Below, piece by piece: positions 43,126 to 53,703 of a stretch of DNA of 64,000 bases. Below the pieces are notes generated by a model that saw nothing but the letters and a program-made list of their open reading frames with translations, was not told where the DNA came from and did no database searches. The position numbers and the translations under genes are program-made. Position 1 is the stretch's first letter. Every line of letters begins with the position of its first letter. The stretch comes from Prorocentrum cordatum (lineage: Eukaryota > Sar > Dinophyceae > Prorocentrales > Prorocentraceae): NCBI GenBank assembly GCA_963575745.1, contig CAUYUJ010018305.1, forward strand, positions 275,001 to 339,000, in the 5' to 3' direction.

Positions 43126-43298
43126 TGCCGTTGCCGCTGCGACTGTCATCGCGAATGCGACTACGACTGCGAGAACAGCAGAATTCTACAACTGGATTTT
43201 CATCTGAATCTTAAGGGGAATGCTTTCAGATATGCTTCTACATATCGCTGTTAGGTTGCTTTGCCGGGATATTTTTTTTGTTGGTGCATGCTTTTTTC

Positions 43299-43336
43299 GT
43301 CCAAAATCCGCCTGTAGGAGGACATGCCCGACCTAA
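43299..43336 (+). repeat. Solo right end of the GTCGGGC inverted-repeat element
   Basis: AAAATCCGCCTGTAGGAGGA then CATGCCCGACCTAAG matches the right termini at 52,505-52,541 and 52,845-52,881. No left end found nearby. 43,337-43,572 is GC-rich with no supportable gene. Confidence 0.65.
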
Positions 43337-43572
43337 GCTTTAGGCCAGCGGGCGGGGCCCAGGTTCTCCCGGCTGGGGTGGGGAGGGCCTTCTGGTGCAG
43401 CACCGTTCCTCGAAGGTCCGCGCGGATCTTTTGGATCTGCGCCGGACTTCCTGCGGCGGCACCTCCAGCGCCGCCCCTGGCGCGCTCTGCAAGCCATGGC
43501 GGGGGGCCCCGTGCCGATTCAAGACAGCCGCGCGGGCCTTCGAGAGGTCGTGCTCCTGCCGCCGGTTTGTTG

Positions 43573-44250
43573 TCGAAGTCTCATTCCTGAAGAATAAGTA
43601 GTGTTGATCCCCCCTCACGGGTGCATATTGTTTTGTCTTAATCAAAGTATGCCCCTCGACGCTTGCACCGTGTTTTTTGACAGGGGAAGTCTCGATGCTC
43701 AAACTGGGCCCCTGGCCCCCCGGATTGCAACAAAAACGGCTCCCGCCTGAGACTTCCTCCGAATTTACTCAGGACCCCCGCCCCTGAGACTTCCTCACAA
43801 TTTCATTTACTCAGGATCGGTGCTCCCGCCTGTGACTTCCTCGCAATTTAGTCAGGACCCCCGCTCCCATCCGAGACTTCCTCACAATTTACTCAGGAAC
43901 AGCGCTCCCGCTTGAGACTTCCTCGCAATTGAATCAAGACTTCCTCGCAATTTAAGCAAGACCCCCGCTCCCGCCAGAGAACCCTTCACATGTTATTCAG
44001 GAATTGCGCTCTCGCCTGTGACTTCCATGCAATTTATTCAGAAATCGCGCTTTCGACGCTCAAGAAACACGCTGCGCCACGGACGCCGTTACAATTTAGT
44101 CAGTAATCGCGCTCTCGCCATACTCAGACATCCCGCTTGAATGTCCCACCCGCCCGACCCGCCCGTCAGGGGATCGCCCGCCCGTCGTGGGCTCCCGCCC
44201 GAGACTTCCTTCAGGAACGGCGCTTTCGCCTAGGACTTCCTCGAACGTTC
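43573..44250 (+). repeat. R2 head module plus family A unit array
   Basis: Head 43,573-43,748 (TCATTCCTGAAGAATAAG, GTTGATCCCCCC, GACAGGGGAAGTC), then to about 44,250 units of about 43 bp with CGCTCCCGCCTGAGACTTCC and TCGCAATTTACTCAGGA. Confidence 0.85.
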
Positions 44251-44254
44251 ACGC

Positions 44255-44620
44255 TCTTACCTTCCTGCTCCTCCTCCCTCTCCCTCCTCCCTCCTCCTCC
44301 TCTTTCTCTCTCCCTCCTCTCTTCCCTCATCCTTATGCCTCTCTGCCCTATCCCCTCTCCCTCCTCTCCCTCCTCCCTTCTCCCTCCCCTCTCCTGCCTC
44401 CTCCCTCCCTCTTTCTTTCTTTCTTTCTCCCTCTCTCTCTCTCTCCCCTCTCTCTCTCTTTCTCTACCTCTTTTTTTTTTTTCTCTTTTTCTTTCCTCTC
44501 TCTCTGGCCTCTAATCAACCGCCCCCCTCTTCGCTCCTTCTCTCCTGGCGTTTTCCCTCTTCCTTCGTCCCTCCCCCTCCCTTCCTCCCACTCTCCCTCG
44601 TTCTCCCCCTCCTCTTTTTG
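44255..44620 (+). repeat. Long CT-rich polypyrimidine tract
   Basis: CTCCCTC/CTCTCT sequence with TTTCTTTC, ending in the acceptor TTTTTGCAG at 44,615-44,623. Confidence 0.9.
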
Positions 44621-44623
44621 CAG

Positions 44624-44685
44624 GGCCCACACCAATTCCAATGGCGGGCACATGTACGCCCACGAAGGATTGTCCGCCCGTTCAG
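44624..44685 (+). CDS. Candidate small exon, unknown
   Basis: After an excellent acceptor, one frame reads AHTNSNGGHMYAHEGLSARS with G/C-biased third positions and can end at donor GTTTGC. It lies within the span of the beta-galactosidase gene but does not match a LacZ segment I know. Confidence 0.25.
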
Positions 44686-44723
44686 GTTTGCCCGCCTGTC
44701 TAAGCCCGCCGCCCCCCGCAAAG

Positions 44724-45091
<368 letters not shown>

Positions 45092-45480
45092 GTTGAATTT
45101 TCATTTCTGAATAATTTTTATTGTTGATCACCCCCGTCCGGTGCACGTTTTTTCGATTGAAGTGCCCTTCCCGGGGCTCGCACCCTGTTTTTTTATCAGG
45201 GAAAGTCTTGAGGTTCGAGCTGTGTTGTTGGCCCCCGGTTTGCAACAACAGCGGCTCCCGCCTGATACTTCCTCACAATTTATTGAAGAATCGCGCTCTC
45301 GCTTCGGACTTCCTTGCAATGTACCACTGGATCGCGGCTCCCGCTGGATACTTCTTCACAATTTATTGAAGAATCGCGCTCTCCCTTGGGGCTTCCGCGC
45401 TCCTCCCGACACGGCTGCAATTCTCACTATCCTTCCGCCCCGCTCTCCCAACATCCCGCTTCTTTTCAGGGTTCCACGAA
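45092..45480 (+). repeat. R2 head module plus family A units
   Basis: TTGAATTTTCATTTCTGAAT, GTGCCCTTCCCGGGGCTCGC and CACCCTGTTTTTTTATCAGG, then CGCTCTCGCTTCGGACTTCC-type units. With 44,724-45,091 it is the most complete copy: H - microsatellite - R2 - units. 45,480-45,780 has no supportable gene. Confidence 0.85.
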
Positions 45481-45782
45481 ATGTGTTTCTGACACGAGTT
45501 CGCAGCTGTGCGTCCCCCCGTAGGGGTATCCACGATCTGTTCTGTCAAGGGGGTAGTACGTGGCGCTGATGCTGGCGCGACCCATGGCGAAACTTATTGT
45601 GAATCTGTGTTGGCGTGGCTGGCGCAAGCCATGGCGCAAGCTGAATCGCCACTCGCAGCGCAAATCATCGTCCTCCCTCCTTCTTGCCCCTCCACTCCCT
45701 TCCTCCGATCCCTTCGTCCTCGCTCCCCCCCGTTATTTGTTACCCTTCGTTTCAAGTGCTTCGCCAACCGCGCGTGGCAGGG

Positions 45783-46012
45783 AATGAATATACCCCCCGA
45801 AAAGGGGGTGCGATCGAAGACGAAGAAGGCGGGTATCCAGGGTTTGGGATATGCATATTGAATGACACGCGAGCAGGCAAGAGCGAACAGTCTTAAACTG
45901 ATTGTTGCTGTTGTTGTAGCTGCAGAAGTTGTTGTTTCTGATGTTGTTGTTGCTGCTGTTGTTGTTGTTGTTCTTCTTCTTCTTCTTCTTGTTGTTGTTG
46001 TTGTTGTTTTCT
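45783..46012 (+). repeat. Family A hairpin module H, copy 4, plus (GTT/TTC)n
   Basis: CCCCCCGAAAAGGGGG hairpin, TGCGATCGAAGACGAAGAAG, GCGAACAGTCTTAAACTG, then GTT and CTT repeats. Confidence 0.8.
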
Positions 46013-46115
46013 CCCAACCATCCTGTGGTGTTGGGTCCTCGTTTTGAAAAGACAGCGCCCCGCGTTCACTCCTTCCTTCCTTCCTCCCTCTGCCCCCTCC
46101 CTCCTCCCACTATCA

Positions 46116-47290
46116 CAGCACGCCCCTCACACGTTTCGTGGCCCCATAGGGAGCTCCACCGAGGGCCCCAGTGGCTGCGTTGGCATGGCGGCGCCGCGCC
46201 AATTTCGGCACCCCCCTCACACGCTTCGTGGCCCCATAGGGAGCTCCACCGAGGGCCCCGGTGGCTGCGTTGGCATGGCGGCACCGCACCAATTTCGGCA
46301 CACCCTTCACACGTTTCGTGGCCCCACAAGCTCCACCGAGGGCCCCAGTAGCTGCGTTGGCATGGCGGCACCGCACCCATTTCGGCACACCCCTCACACG
46401 CGTCGTGGCCCCATAGGGAGCTCCACCGAGGGCCCCAGTGGTTGCGTTGGCATGGCGGCACCGCACCCATTTCGGCACACCCCTCACACGTTTCGTGGCC
46501 CCATAGGGAGCTCCACCGAGGGCCCCAGTGGCTGCGTTGGCATGGCGGCACCGCACCCATTTCGGCACACCCCTCACACGTTTCGTGGCCCCATAGGGAG
46601 CTCCACCGAGAGCCCCAGTGGCTGCGTTGGCATGGCGGCACCGCACCCATTTCGGCACACCCCTCACACGTTTCGTGGCCCCATAGGGACCGATGGCCAG
46701 GCAACCGCGCCATGTTCACACGTTCTGGGAGCTCCACCGAGGGCCCCAGTGGCTGCGTTGCATGGCGGCACCGCACCCATTTCGGCACACCCCTCACACG
46801 TTTCGTGGCCCCATAGGGAGCTCCACCGAGGGCCCAGTGGCATGGCGGCACCGCACCCATTTCGGCACACCCCTGTGCCCCATAGGGAGCTCCACCGTGG
46901 CCCAGTGGGGCGTTCCACCGAGGCCCCAGTGGCTGCGTTGGCATGGCGGCACCGCACCCATTTCGGCACACCCCTCACACGTTTCGTGGCCCCATAGGGA
47001 GCTCCACCGAGAGCCCCAGTGGCTGCGTTCGCATGGCGGCACCGCACCCATGTCGGCACATCCCTCACACGTTTCGTCGCCGAGGGCCCAGGACAGCGTT
47101 TCGTGGCCCCATAGGGAGCTCCACCGAAGGCCCCAGTGCTACCGCCCGCATGCGTCCCGTACGCCCAGGACAGCGTTTCGTGGCTCCATAGGGAACTCCA
47201 CCAAAGGCCCCAGTGCTACCGCCCGCATGCGTCCCGTACGCCCAGGACAGCGTTTCGTGGCACGCCTTTCGTGGCCCCATAGGGAGCCCC
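46116..47290 (+). repeat. 89-bp tandem array, about 12 units
   Basis: Units contain CACACGTTTCGTGGCCCCAT, AGGGAGCTCCACCGAGGGCC, GGCTGCGTTGGCATGGCGGC and CACCCATTTCGGCACA. Units after 46,680 are rearranged, and 47,080-47,290 is a variant with CGTACGCCCAGGACAGCGTT. Confidence 0.95.
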
Positions 47291-47353
47291 ACCGAAAGCG
47301 GCACCCACAAAGCGTTATTCACAATTGCATATGGTGGGGTCCTTCGCCAGGAT

Positions 47354-48620
47354 AATTTTTGTGGTTGTTACTAATTATTAAGTGATAGTTATCGTTGGAG
47401 CCCTTAAAGGCGCCCTGGCGCTCTCGCCGGGGCGCTGGCTTTAGTTTCGCGCCAAAACCGGCCCCCCAACAACAACAACGCTTCCGCTCGAGACTTCTTC
47501 CGTTTTTACCCAGGGCAGGTGTTCTTGCTCGCCGCCGAAAGCCGCCGTCCTAACAAAACCAGCGCTCCCGCTCGAGACTTCCTCTCGTTTTACCTTGGAC
47601 TGGCGCGCTAGTCTTTCTCTCATCGGCGCCGCCCCCAGCAAAAACAACGCTCCCGCTCGAGGTTTCTTCCCTTTTTTATTCAAGGCGGTGCTCCTCCTCG
47701 CCGCCGAAAGCCGCCGCCCCGACAAAACCAGCGCTCCCGTCCGAGACTTCCTCCCGTTTTACGCTGGGCTGGCGCCCAAGTCTCTTTTGAATTGGCGCCG
47801 CTCCCAGGAAGAACAGCGCTCCCGCTCGAGGTTTCCTCCCCTTTTCCTGAAGACGGTGCTGTTCCTCGCCGCCGACAACCCCCGTCCCGACAAAACCACT
47901 CCGACGAAAACCGCCGACCCGACAAAATCAGCGTTCCCGCCCGAGACTTCCTTCTGTTTTACGCTGGACTGGCGCCCTACTCTCTTTCGAATTGGCGCCG
48001 CTCCCAGCCAGCACAACGCTCCCGCTCGAGGTTTCCTCCCCTTTTTCCTGAAGAGGGTGCTGTTCCTCGCCGCCGACGACCCCCGTCCCGACAAAACCAC
48101 GGTTCCCGCTCGAGACTTCCTCCGTTTTGACTCAAGGCGGTGTTCTTCCTCGCCGCCGACAACCGCCGTCCCAACAAAACCAGCGCTCCCGCTCGAGACT
48201 TCGTTTCGTTTTACGGTGGACCAGCGCCCTACTCTCTTCAGCATTGGCGCCGCTCCCAGCAACAACAGTGGCCCTGCTCGAGACGTCCTCCCTTTCTATT
48301 CAGGGCCAGGTCCTTGCCTCACCGCCGATAGCCCCCATCCCCACCAAGGCAATCCTGTCGTTCGATACTTCTTTGTGCTTTACCCATAACTGGTGTTCCA
48401 CTGGTGGCTTCGCATTGGCGCAGCAAGGCGCGGGCATGTGTTTTCGAGGCGGGATATGTTGAAATTCCTCGGAGGAGGTGTTTGCAAGACCTCATTGGGC
48501 GGGATATTTGGGAATGGGAATAACGGACCCCGCTATAGAACAATGGCCCCCCATTGTGTAGATGGTTATCATGATGGTCGCATGCTTCGTGCGAATACAT
48601 TCGCGCATGAGGGTAACATG

Positions 48621-48659
<39 letters not shown>

Positions 48660-48660
48660 G
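47354..48660 (+). repeat. Segmental duplication, copy 1 (array of about 100-bp units)
   Basis: Matches 49,845-50,935. Units hold CGCTCCCGCTCGAGACTTCC, CTCGCCGCCGACAACC and ACAAAACCAGCGC; the end shares GAATAACGGACCCYGCTATA and CGCGCATGAGGG before (GTT)n. Confidence 0.9.
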
Positions 48661-49842
48661 AACATTATTTATTCTAAAGAATAATTATTGTTGGGCCCCC
48701 TGGTGCGCGCCCCCCCTGCGCCGCCTAGGCCGCAGCTACATTTTCATCATTTTCGTGAGGAAGCCTCAGAAAAGAGGGTGTGTACAGGATCCGGTTGTTT
48801 TGTTGTAATCCGCTTTCCCTTGCAAAAAACAATAGAAAATGACATTTCTTGTTCTAATATAATCAAATTTCAAGAATCCCTTGCAAAAAATAAGGTAAAG
48901 TGGACATTCGCGCGCGCAAGACGAAATCCTTCCAAAACCTTAGTGTTCGCAGCGATTTTAACATAAAAACATCAAAAAACCAATGGTTTTTCAACAAACA
49001 ATTGTCAAAATCTCATCCCGCGCGCTCTTGCGGATTCGTAGGAAACCCAACACTTTTTAAACATTTCTGTCAAACGGGCTTTTGCGAGCAACTTTTTCGA
49101 ACTTCTGCGACAACGGTTGCGCACCTGCCAGGGCCATCATCCCTGTCAAATAATACCATGCGGGACACATTCGTTTTTTCTTCGCGCGCGCACGCCGAAA
49201 TCTCCAAAAACCATTGGGCTTCTTAAGAATTTTAGCACCGCGCATCATAAAATCACACGAATCGCACCGTAGGTCCTCGAAAAACACCTGCACGACTTTT
49301 CAAAATTTCTACCCGCGCGCGCTGTCCGAATCCTAAAAAAACCAATGGTTTTCCAACATTTATGTTACATGAGCTCGCGCGAGCTACTTTCGCACGCTCT
49401 TGCAACGGGGTTCGCGCGCCTGCCAGGGGCCACAATCCCTTGCGGTTGCGCCATAGGTTGCGCCCTCGGCCGCCGAGAATAAAACGTCCCCCTATTGGTT
49501 GCGCCATAGGTTGCGCCCTCGGCCGCCGAGAATAAAACGTCCCCCTACTGGTTGCGCCATAGGTTGCCCCAGGAGGCCTTCAAGAGGCCCCAAGAGCCCG
49601 CCGTGAGGACCACGCCAGTGTAGTAGCCACGGTCGTCCGCAGGCCACGAAGTGAAGTGTCCGAACGTCATAGGGCGGGAAGCTGGGTGTGGGTGGTGGCG
49701 AAGAGTCGTGTGGATATTTGGTAGAGCTTGCACTGCCCCCCCACAAAGTGGGGGTATTGGCTGGCGTCGCATGAAAACCCTGGCACTGGTGAGAACACTG
49801 AGCGTTCGGGTAAAGTGATTGTTGTTGTTGTTGTTGTTGTCG
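48661..49842 (+). repeat. Dispersed repeat R1, copy 3
   Basis: Longest copy: AACATTATTTATTCTAAAGA to GGGTAAAGTGATTGTTG, including a 49,311-49,608 segment with a tandem GGTTGCGCCATAGGTTGCGC duplication not present in the other copies. Confidence 0.9.
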
Positions 49843-49844
49843 TC

Positions 49845-50935
49845 GGCGTTGAATGTCAATCACTACGCAGTTATCATTGTTGGACCCCCCAGGCGCTTTC
49901 ACGCTCTCGCCTCGGCGCTAGCTACATTTTCATTGAAAATGAGGCTCACGCTCGAGCGGTTTGGGGCAGCGCCAAAACTGCTCCCCCAACAACAACAACG
50001 CTCCCGCTCGAGACTTTCTCGTTTTTTACTCAGGGCCGGTGCTCTTGCTCGCCGCCGAAAGCCGCCGTCCCAACAAAGGTAGCGCTATCGCTCGAGACGT
50101 CCTCCCGTTTTACCTTGGACTGGCGCGCTAGTCTTTCTCTCATCGGCGCCGCCAACAGCAACACCAACGCTCCCGTTCGAGACTTCCCCCTTGTTTACTC
50201 AAGGCGGTGCTCCTCCTCGCCGCCGAAAGCCGCCGTCCCGACAAAACCAGCGCTCCCGTCCGAGACATCCTCCCGTTTTGCGCTGGATACCCTCTTTTGA
50301 ATTGGCGCCGCTCCCAGCTAGAACAACGCTCCCGCTCGAGGTTTCCCCCCTATTTCCTCAGGGCGGTGCTGCTCCTCGCCGCCGACAGCCCCCGTCCGGA
50401 CAACCACGGTTCCCGCTCGAGACTTCCTCCGTTTTGACTCAAGGCGGTGTTCCTCCTCGCCGCCGACAACCGCCGTCCCAACAAAACCAGCGTTCCCGCT
50501 CGAGACTTCGTTTTGTTTTACGCTGGACTAGCGCCTACTCTCTTCAGCATTGGCGCCGCTCCCAGCAACAACAGTGGCCCTGCTCGAGACGTCCTCCCTT
50601 TCTGTTCAGGGCCAGGTCCTTGCCTCGCCGCCTACAGCCCCCATCCCCACCAAGGCAATCCTGTTGCTCGATAGTTCCTTGTGCTTTGCCCTTGGCTGGG
50701 GCTGCACTGGCGGCCTCGCATCGGCGCAGCAAGGTGCGGGCATGCGTTTTCGAGGCGGAATCTGTTGAAATTCCTCGGAGGAGGTGTTTGCAAGACCTCA
50801 TTGGGCGGGCGATCTCGGAATGGGAATAACGGACCCTGCTATAGAACAATAGCCCCCCATGATGGGGATTGTTATCCTGATGGTCGCACGCTTCGTGTGG
50901 AATCATCGCGCATGAGGGTCAGATGATTGTTGTTG
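49845..50935 (+). repeat. Segmental duplication, copy 2
   Basis: Second copy of 47,354-48,660; several units are deleted relative to copy 1. Confidence 0.9.
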
Positions 50936-50948
50936 TTGTTGTTGCTGC

Positions 50949-50995
<47 letters not shown>

Positions 50996-51130
50996 TTGCT
51001 GTTGTTGCTGTGGTTGCTGTTGTTACTGTTTTTGTTTTTGTTGTTGTTGTTTCGGTTGTTGTTGCTGTTGCTCTTGCTGTTCTGCTGTTGCTGCTGTTGT
51101 TGCTGTTCTTGCTGTTGCTGCTGTCGTTCT
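50925..51130 (+). repeat. (GTT/GCT)n microsatellite
   Basis: GTTGCT repeats directly preceding the CTCTCCAG acceptor of a beta-galactosidase exon. Confidence 0.9.
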
Positions 51131-51141
51131 GCTCTCTCCAG

Positions 51142-51320
51142 AGGAGCCCCTCGACGGGCCCAAGGGCGCGCGGCCCGCCGCGACGCGCGGCGCACAGCTG
51201 AGCGTGTCGCGCTGGACGGTGGCCGAGCTCGACGCCGCCCGCCACCCGCACGAGCTGCCGGGCCCCGGTGGCGGCCGCCGCGTGCGCGGCGCCCCTCCCC
51301 CGCGGGAGCGGCCGGTGCAG
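51142..51320 (+). CDS. Beta-galactosidase (GH2), C-terminal domain exon
   Basis: Acceptor CTCTCCAG, then EEPLDGPKGARPAATRGAQL, SVSRWTVAELDAARHPHELP and RERPVQ. The SVSRWT..ELDAARHPHEL run matches the conserved NVSRYT..QL..A.H.HEL stretch near the C-terminus of LacZ. A Gly/Arg/Pro-rich insert follows HELP. The exon ends in phase 0 at donor GTGCGC (51,321). The frame is intact, but the preceding exons that should supply the catalytic barrel and middle domains are not visible upstream to 40.8 kb. Confidence 0.8.
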
Positions 51321-51709
51321 GTGCGCAGGGCCGGGTAGAAGTCGGAAGCTGGAGCGTATGCGTGGCCAGTGGCGGGCTGCTGTTCAATCCCAGGATTTTT
51401 TTGGGGTCGGGGGCGACGTCGGGGTGGTGCGGTGTATACCTTTTTCCCCGTTTTCCCGTGGAAGTAGCAAAACGTGTATACACCAGGATGCCGTATACAC
51501 CAGAATCCGTTTTCTGGTGCGGATCTCAGTGCGGGACCGGAAAACAGCATCGGTGTATAAAGTTCGGTTCCTCAATAAGCGCTGTCTTGCTGGACTTCGG
51601 CTGTGCTTTGTTTTTCGTTTTGGCTGGGAGCGGCAGGGAAGCAGGCAGTGCGAAGCAAAGCACAGAGCGAGGCCAAAAGGAAGAACAACGTTGAGGTCCA
51701 GCCCTGCAG

Positions 51710-51754
51710 GTGCACGTGGACACGGCGCACTCGGGGTGCGGCGGCATGGGCGAG
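51710..51754 (+). CDS. Beta-galactosidase, 15-codon exon
   Basis: After GCCCTGCAG the phase-0 frame reads VHVDTAHSGCGGMGE, continuing RPVQ from the previous exon to give the family pattern V-x-V/L-D-x-A/R-x-x-G-x-G-G. It ends before a GC donor (GCAGGC at 51,755). TGCAGGTGC is present at both ends of the preceding intron (51,316-51,324 and 51,705-51,713). Confidence 0.7.
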
Positions 51755-51894
51755 GCAGGCTGGCCACGACTTCGTGGGGAGCCGCTGTCCTCGGGTTTGG
51801 CCGCCATGGGGCCCTCGCGGGCCCAGGGGTCGTCACTGTAGAGAAGGACTCGGGACGGAGGAGACGGCCCTGGGGAAGTGGTCGGGGCCTCCTG

Positions 51895-52110
51895 GTGCCC
51901 CGTATATTGAAACCTCACGGCATCGGATGTTTTTGTTCAGCGGCGCAGGGGGGCGGCGCGAGGAGGGCTGCCTTCCGAGAAGGCGGGGGGAGCTTCTCAG
52001 AAGGGGCCCTTCTTAGACGGGCCCGGAGGCTGCTACGAAGGCTTCTCAGTAGCCTCCGAGCCCTGCTAAGAAGCAGCCTTCTCAGAAGGCTGCCCCCCTC
52101 CCCTTCGCGG
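51895..52110 (+). repeat. Repeat with CTTCTCAGAAGG words, copy 1
   Basis: CCTCACGGCATCGGATGT followed by clusters of GGCTTCTCAGAAGG and complements; related to 53,240-53,480. Lies in the last beta-galactosidase intron. Confidence 0.7.
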
Positions 52111-52385
52111 CATTTTTTTTTTGTGCGGCGAGTCGATCCATAGGAGCTTCTTGGATAGCGCCACTTACCGCTGACCAGAGTGATACGGCCGCCCAACATT
52201 GAGCAACGACGTGCAACACAGCGCAACACCGCGCAGCATCGCGCCGCACCGCGCCCTTCTCTGAGTAGCGTTGAGCGGTGCTGCGCGGTGCAGGTTTCCC
52301 AGACCGTTCACCACAGGCTCCCTTGGATCGGACGCGTGACGTGCCCCCTTGCGGTGGGACAGGTGGCACAGCGGCTCCCCCCAGC

Positions 52386-52541
52386 GTTAAGTCGGGCCTG
52401 TCCCTCTACAGGAGGAATATTCAAAAACAGCCAAGCAATAGTCTGGGGACCACTTTTGGGACCCTTTTTGACTATTTTTTGGACCAGCTCTTTGTCTCTC
52501 GCCCAAAATCCGCCCGTATAGGAGGGCATGCCCGACCTAAC
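52386..52541 (+). mobile_element. 156-bp MITE-like element with GTTARGTCGGGC termini, copy 1
   Basis: Left end GTTAAGTCGGGCCTGTCCCT and right end AGGGCATGCCCGACCTAAC are inverted repeats. Flanks CCCAGC (52,380-52,385) and CCCGGC (52,542-52,547) look like a target duplication. Confidence 0.8.
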
Positions 52542-52565
52542 CCCGGCGTGTGGCCGGTCGGCGAG

Positions 52566-52727
52566 GGCGGCGCGAAGCTGTGGGCCACCGCGCAGCAGTC
52601 CATGGTCGGGCCGCGGCAGGGCCCCTGGAGGTACAGCCTCCGCCTGCGCCCGCTCACGGGCGCGACCTGGGCCCACGGCGCCGCCTCCGCGCAAGTCACT
52701 CCCCTCCTCGTCGCGGGTGTGGCCTGA
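52566..52727 (+). CDS. Beta-galactosidase, terminal exon
   Basis: Acceptor GTCGGCGAG, then GGAKLWATAQQSMVGPRQ, GPWRYSLRLRPL and a short tail to TGA at 52,725. The W...PxRYSLRLRPL ending matches the final beta-strand of LacZ. Phase 0 agrees with the previous exon. GGCGAGG occurs at both exon borders of the last intron (51,749-51,755 and 52,560-52,566). Confidence 0.75.
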   Translation, partial: GGAKLWATAQQSMVGPRQGPWRYSLRLRPLTGATWAHGAASAQVTPLLVAGVA

Positions 52728-52881
52728 AGTCGGGCCTGTCCCTCTACAGGAGGAAGATTCAAAAGTGGTCAAGAAATAGTCTCGGCACGATTTTTGGATC
52801 ATGTTTGACCATTTTGGCGCATGTTTGCAGTACTTTCCATTTTTCCAAAATCCGCCTGTAGGGGGACGCGCCCGACCTGAC
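52724..52881 (+). mobile_element. MITE-like element with GTCGGGC termini, copy 2
   Basis: CTGAAGTCGGGCCTGTCCCT to GACGCGCCCGACCTGAC; related to 52,386-52,541, starting at the stop codon of the last beta-galactosidase exon. Confidence 0.8.
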
Positions 52882-53239
52882 GCTAGCCAGGGCCCCAGGG
52901 TAAGGGGAGCTGTTGCGTGATGGGGCCCCGAAGCCCCCCCGAAATGGGCCAGAATCACTGCGCCAAGTCTGCCGTGGCCGGTGTCTCCTTCAGGGGGCGG
53001 CAGTTCCGATTCGTGGAACGGGGTGGGAGGTCGTGCCCCAGTAGGCACGCATCATTACACCAGGTCCCACTAAACCCAGTTCCGCCAACGCCCGATCGTC
53101 CCTCCCTCTTCCCTCATCCCAGGCATCCAACGCCTTGAAATAAAGTAGAAACGGAGTTTAGTTTGTCGTTTTCGGCCCTCGGGACCGTCAACGAACGGCC
53201 TGGGATAAACAACCGGCCCTGGGGAAGGGAACGGGCTTT

Positions 53240-53480
53240 CCAGGTACCCCGCATTGAGAAACTCACGGCATCGGATGTCCTTGCATGGCGGCGCGCACAA
53301 GGGAGTGGTGCGATGTCGTCCACCTTCTGAGAGTGCGGGGGGCTTCTCAGAAGGCAGGGGGCTTCTCAGAAGAGCCCGAGGGGTCCCAAGAAGCATTCCC
53401 AGAAGCCAGGCTTGTCCCTCAGGCTCTACGAAGCCCCCTGCCGTCGCAGAAGCCCTCCCGGCCGTCGCAGAAGGCCGTCC
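53240..53480 (+). repeat. Repeat with CTTCTCAGAAGG words, copy 2
   Basis: AACTCACGGCATCGGATGTC and GGGGCTTCTCAGAAGGC clusters; paralogue of 51,895-52,110. Confidence 0.7.
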
Positions 53481-53545
53481 CTCTCTTGGGGGCGGCCAGG
53501 AGGCGGGTGATGACTTTGGGGGGGGGGGGCTGCGTATCATGTCTT

Positions 53546-53703
53546 GGTAGCAAATCATGGGAGCTTGGCGTAGCCTCGCCCTTTTGTCCTTGGCGTCGAT
53601 TCGCGTCGATTAGCGTCTGGGAGTCGATGAGACAGCGTCGATTCGCGTCGATTCGCAAGAGCCGACAAGATGGCATGGGAGGCTCCCATGAGTTGCCACC
53701 GAA
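53546..53703 (+). mobile_element. Relative of the beta-galactosidase introner
   Basis: GGTAGCAAATCATGGGAGC at the left and GCTCCCATGAGTTGCCACC at the right are inverted repeats; the centre has GCGTCGATTCGCGTCGATT repeats as in 40,284-40,531. Whether this copy is also an intron is not clear. 53,705-54,815 beyond has open GC-rich frames but no gene I can support. Confidence 0.75.
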
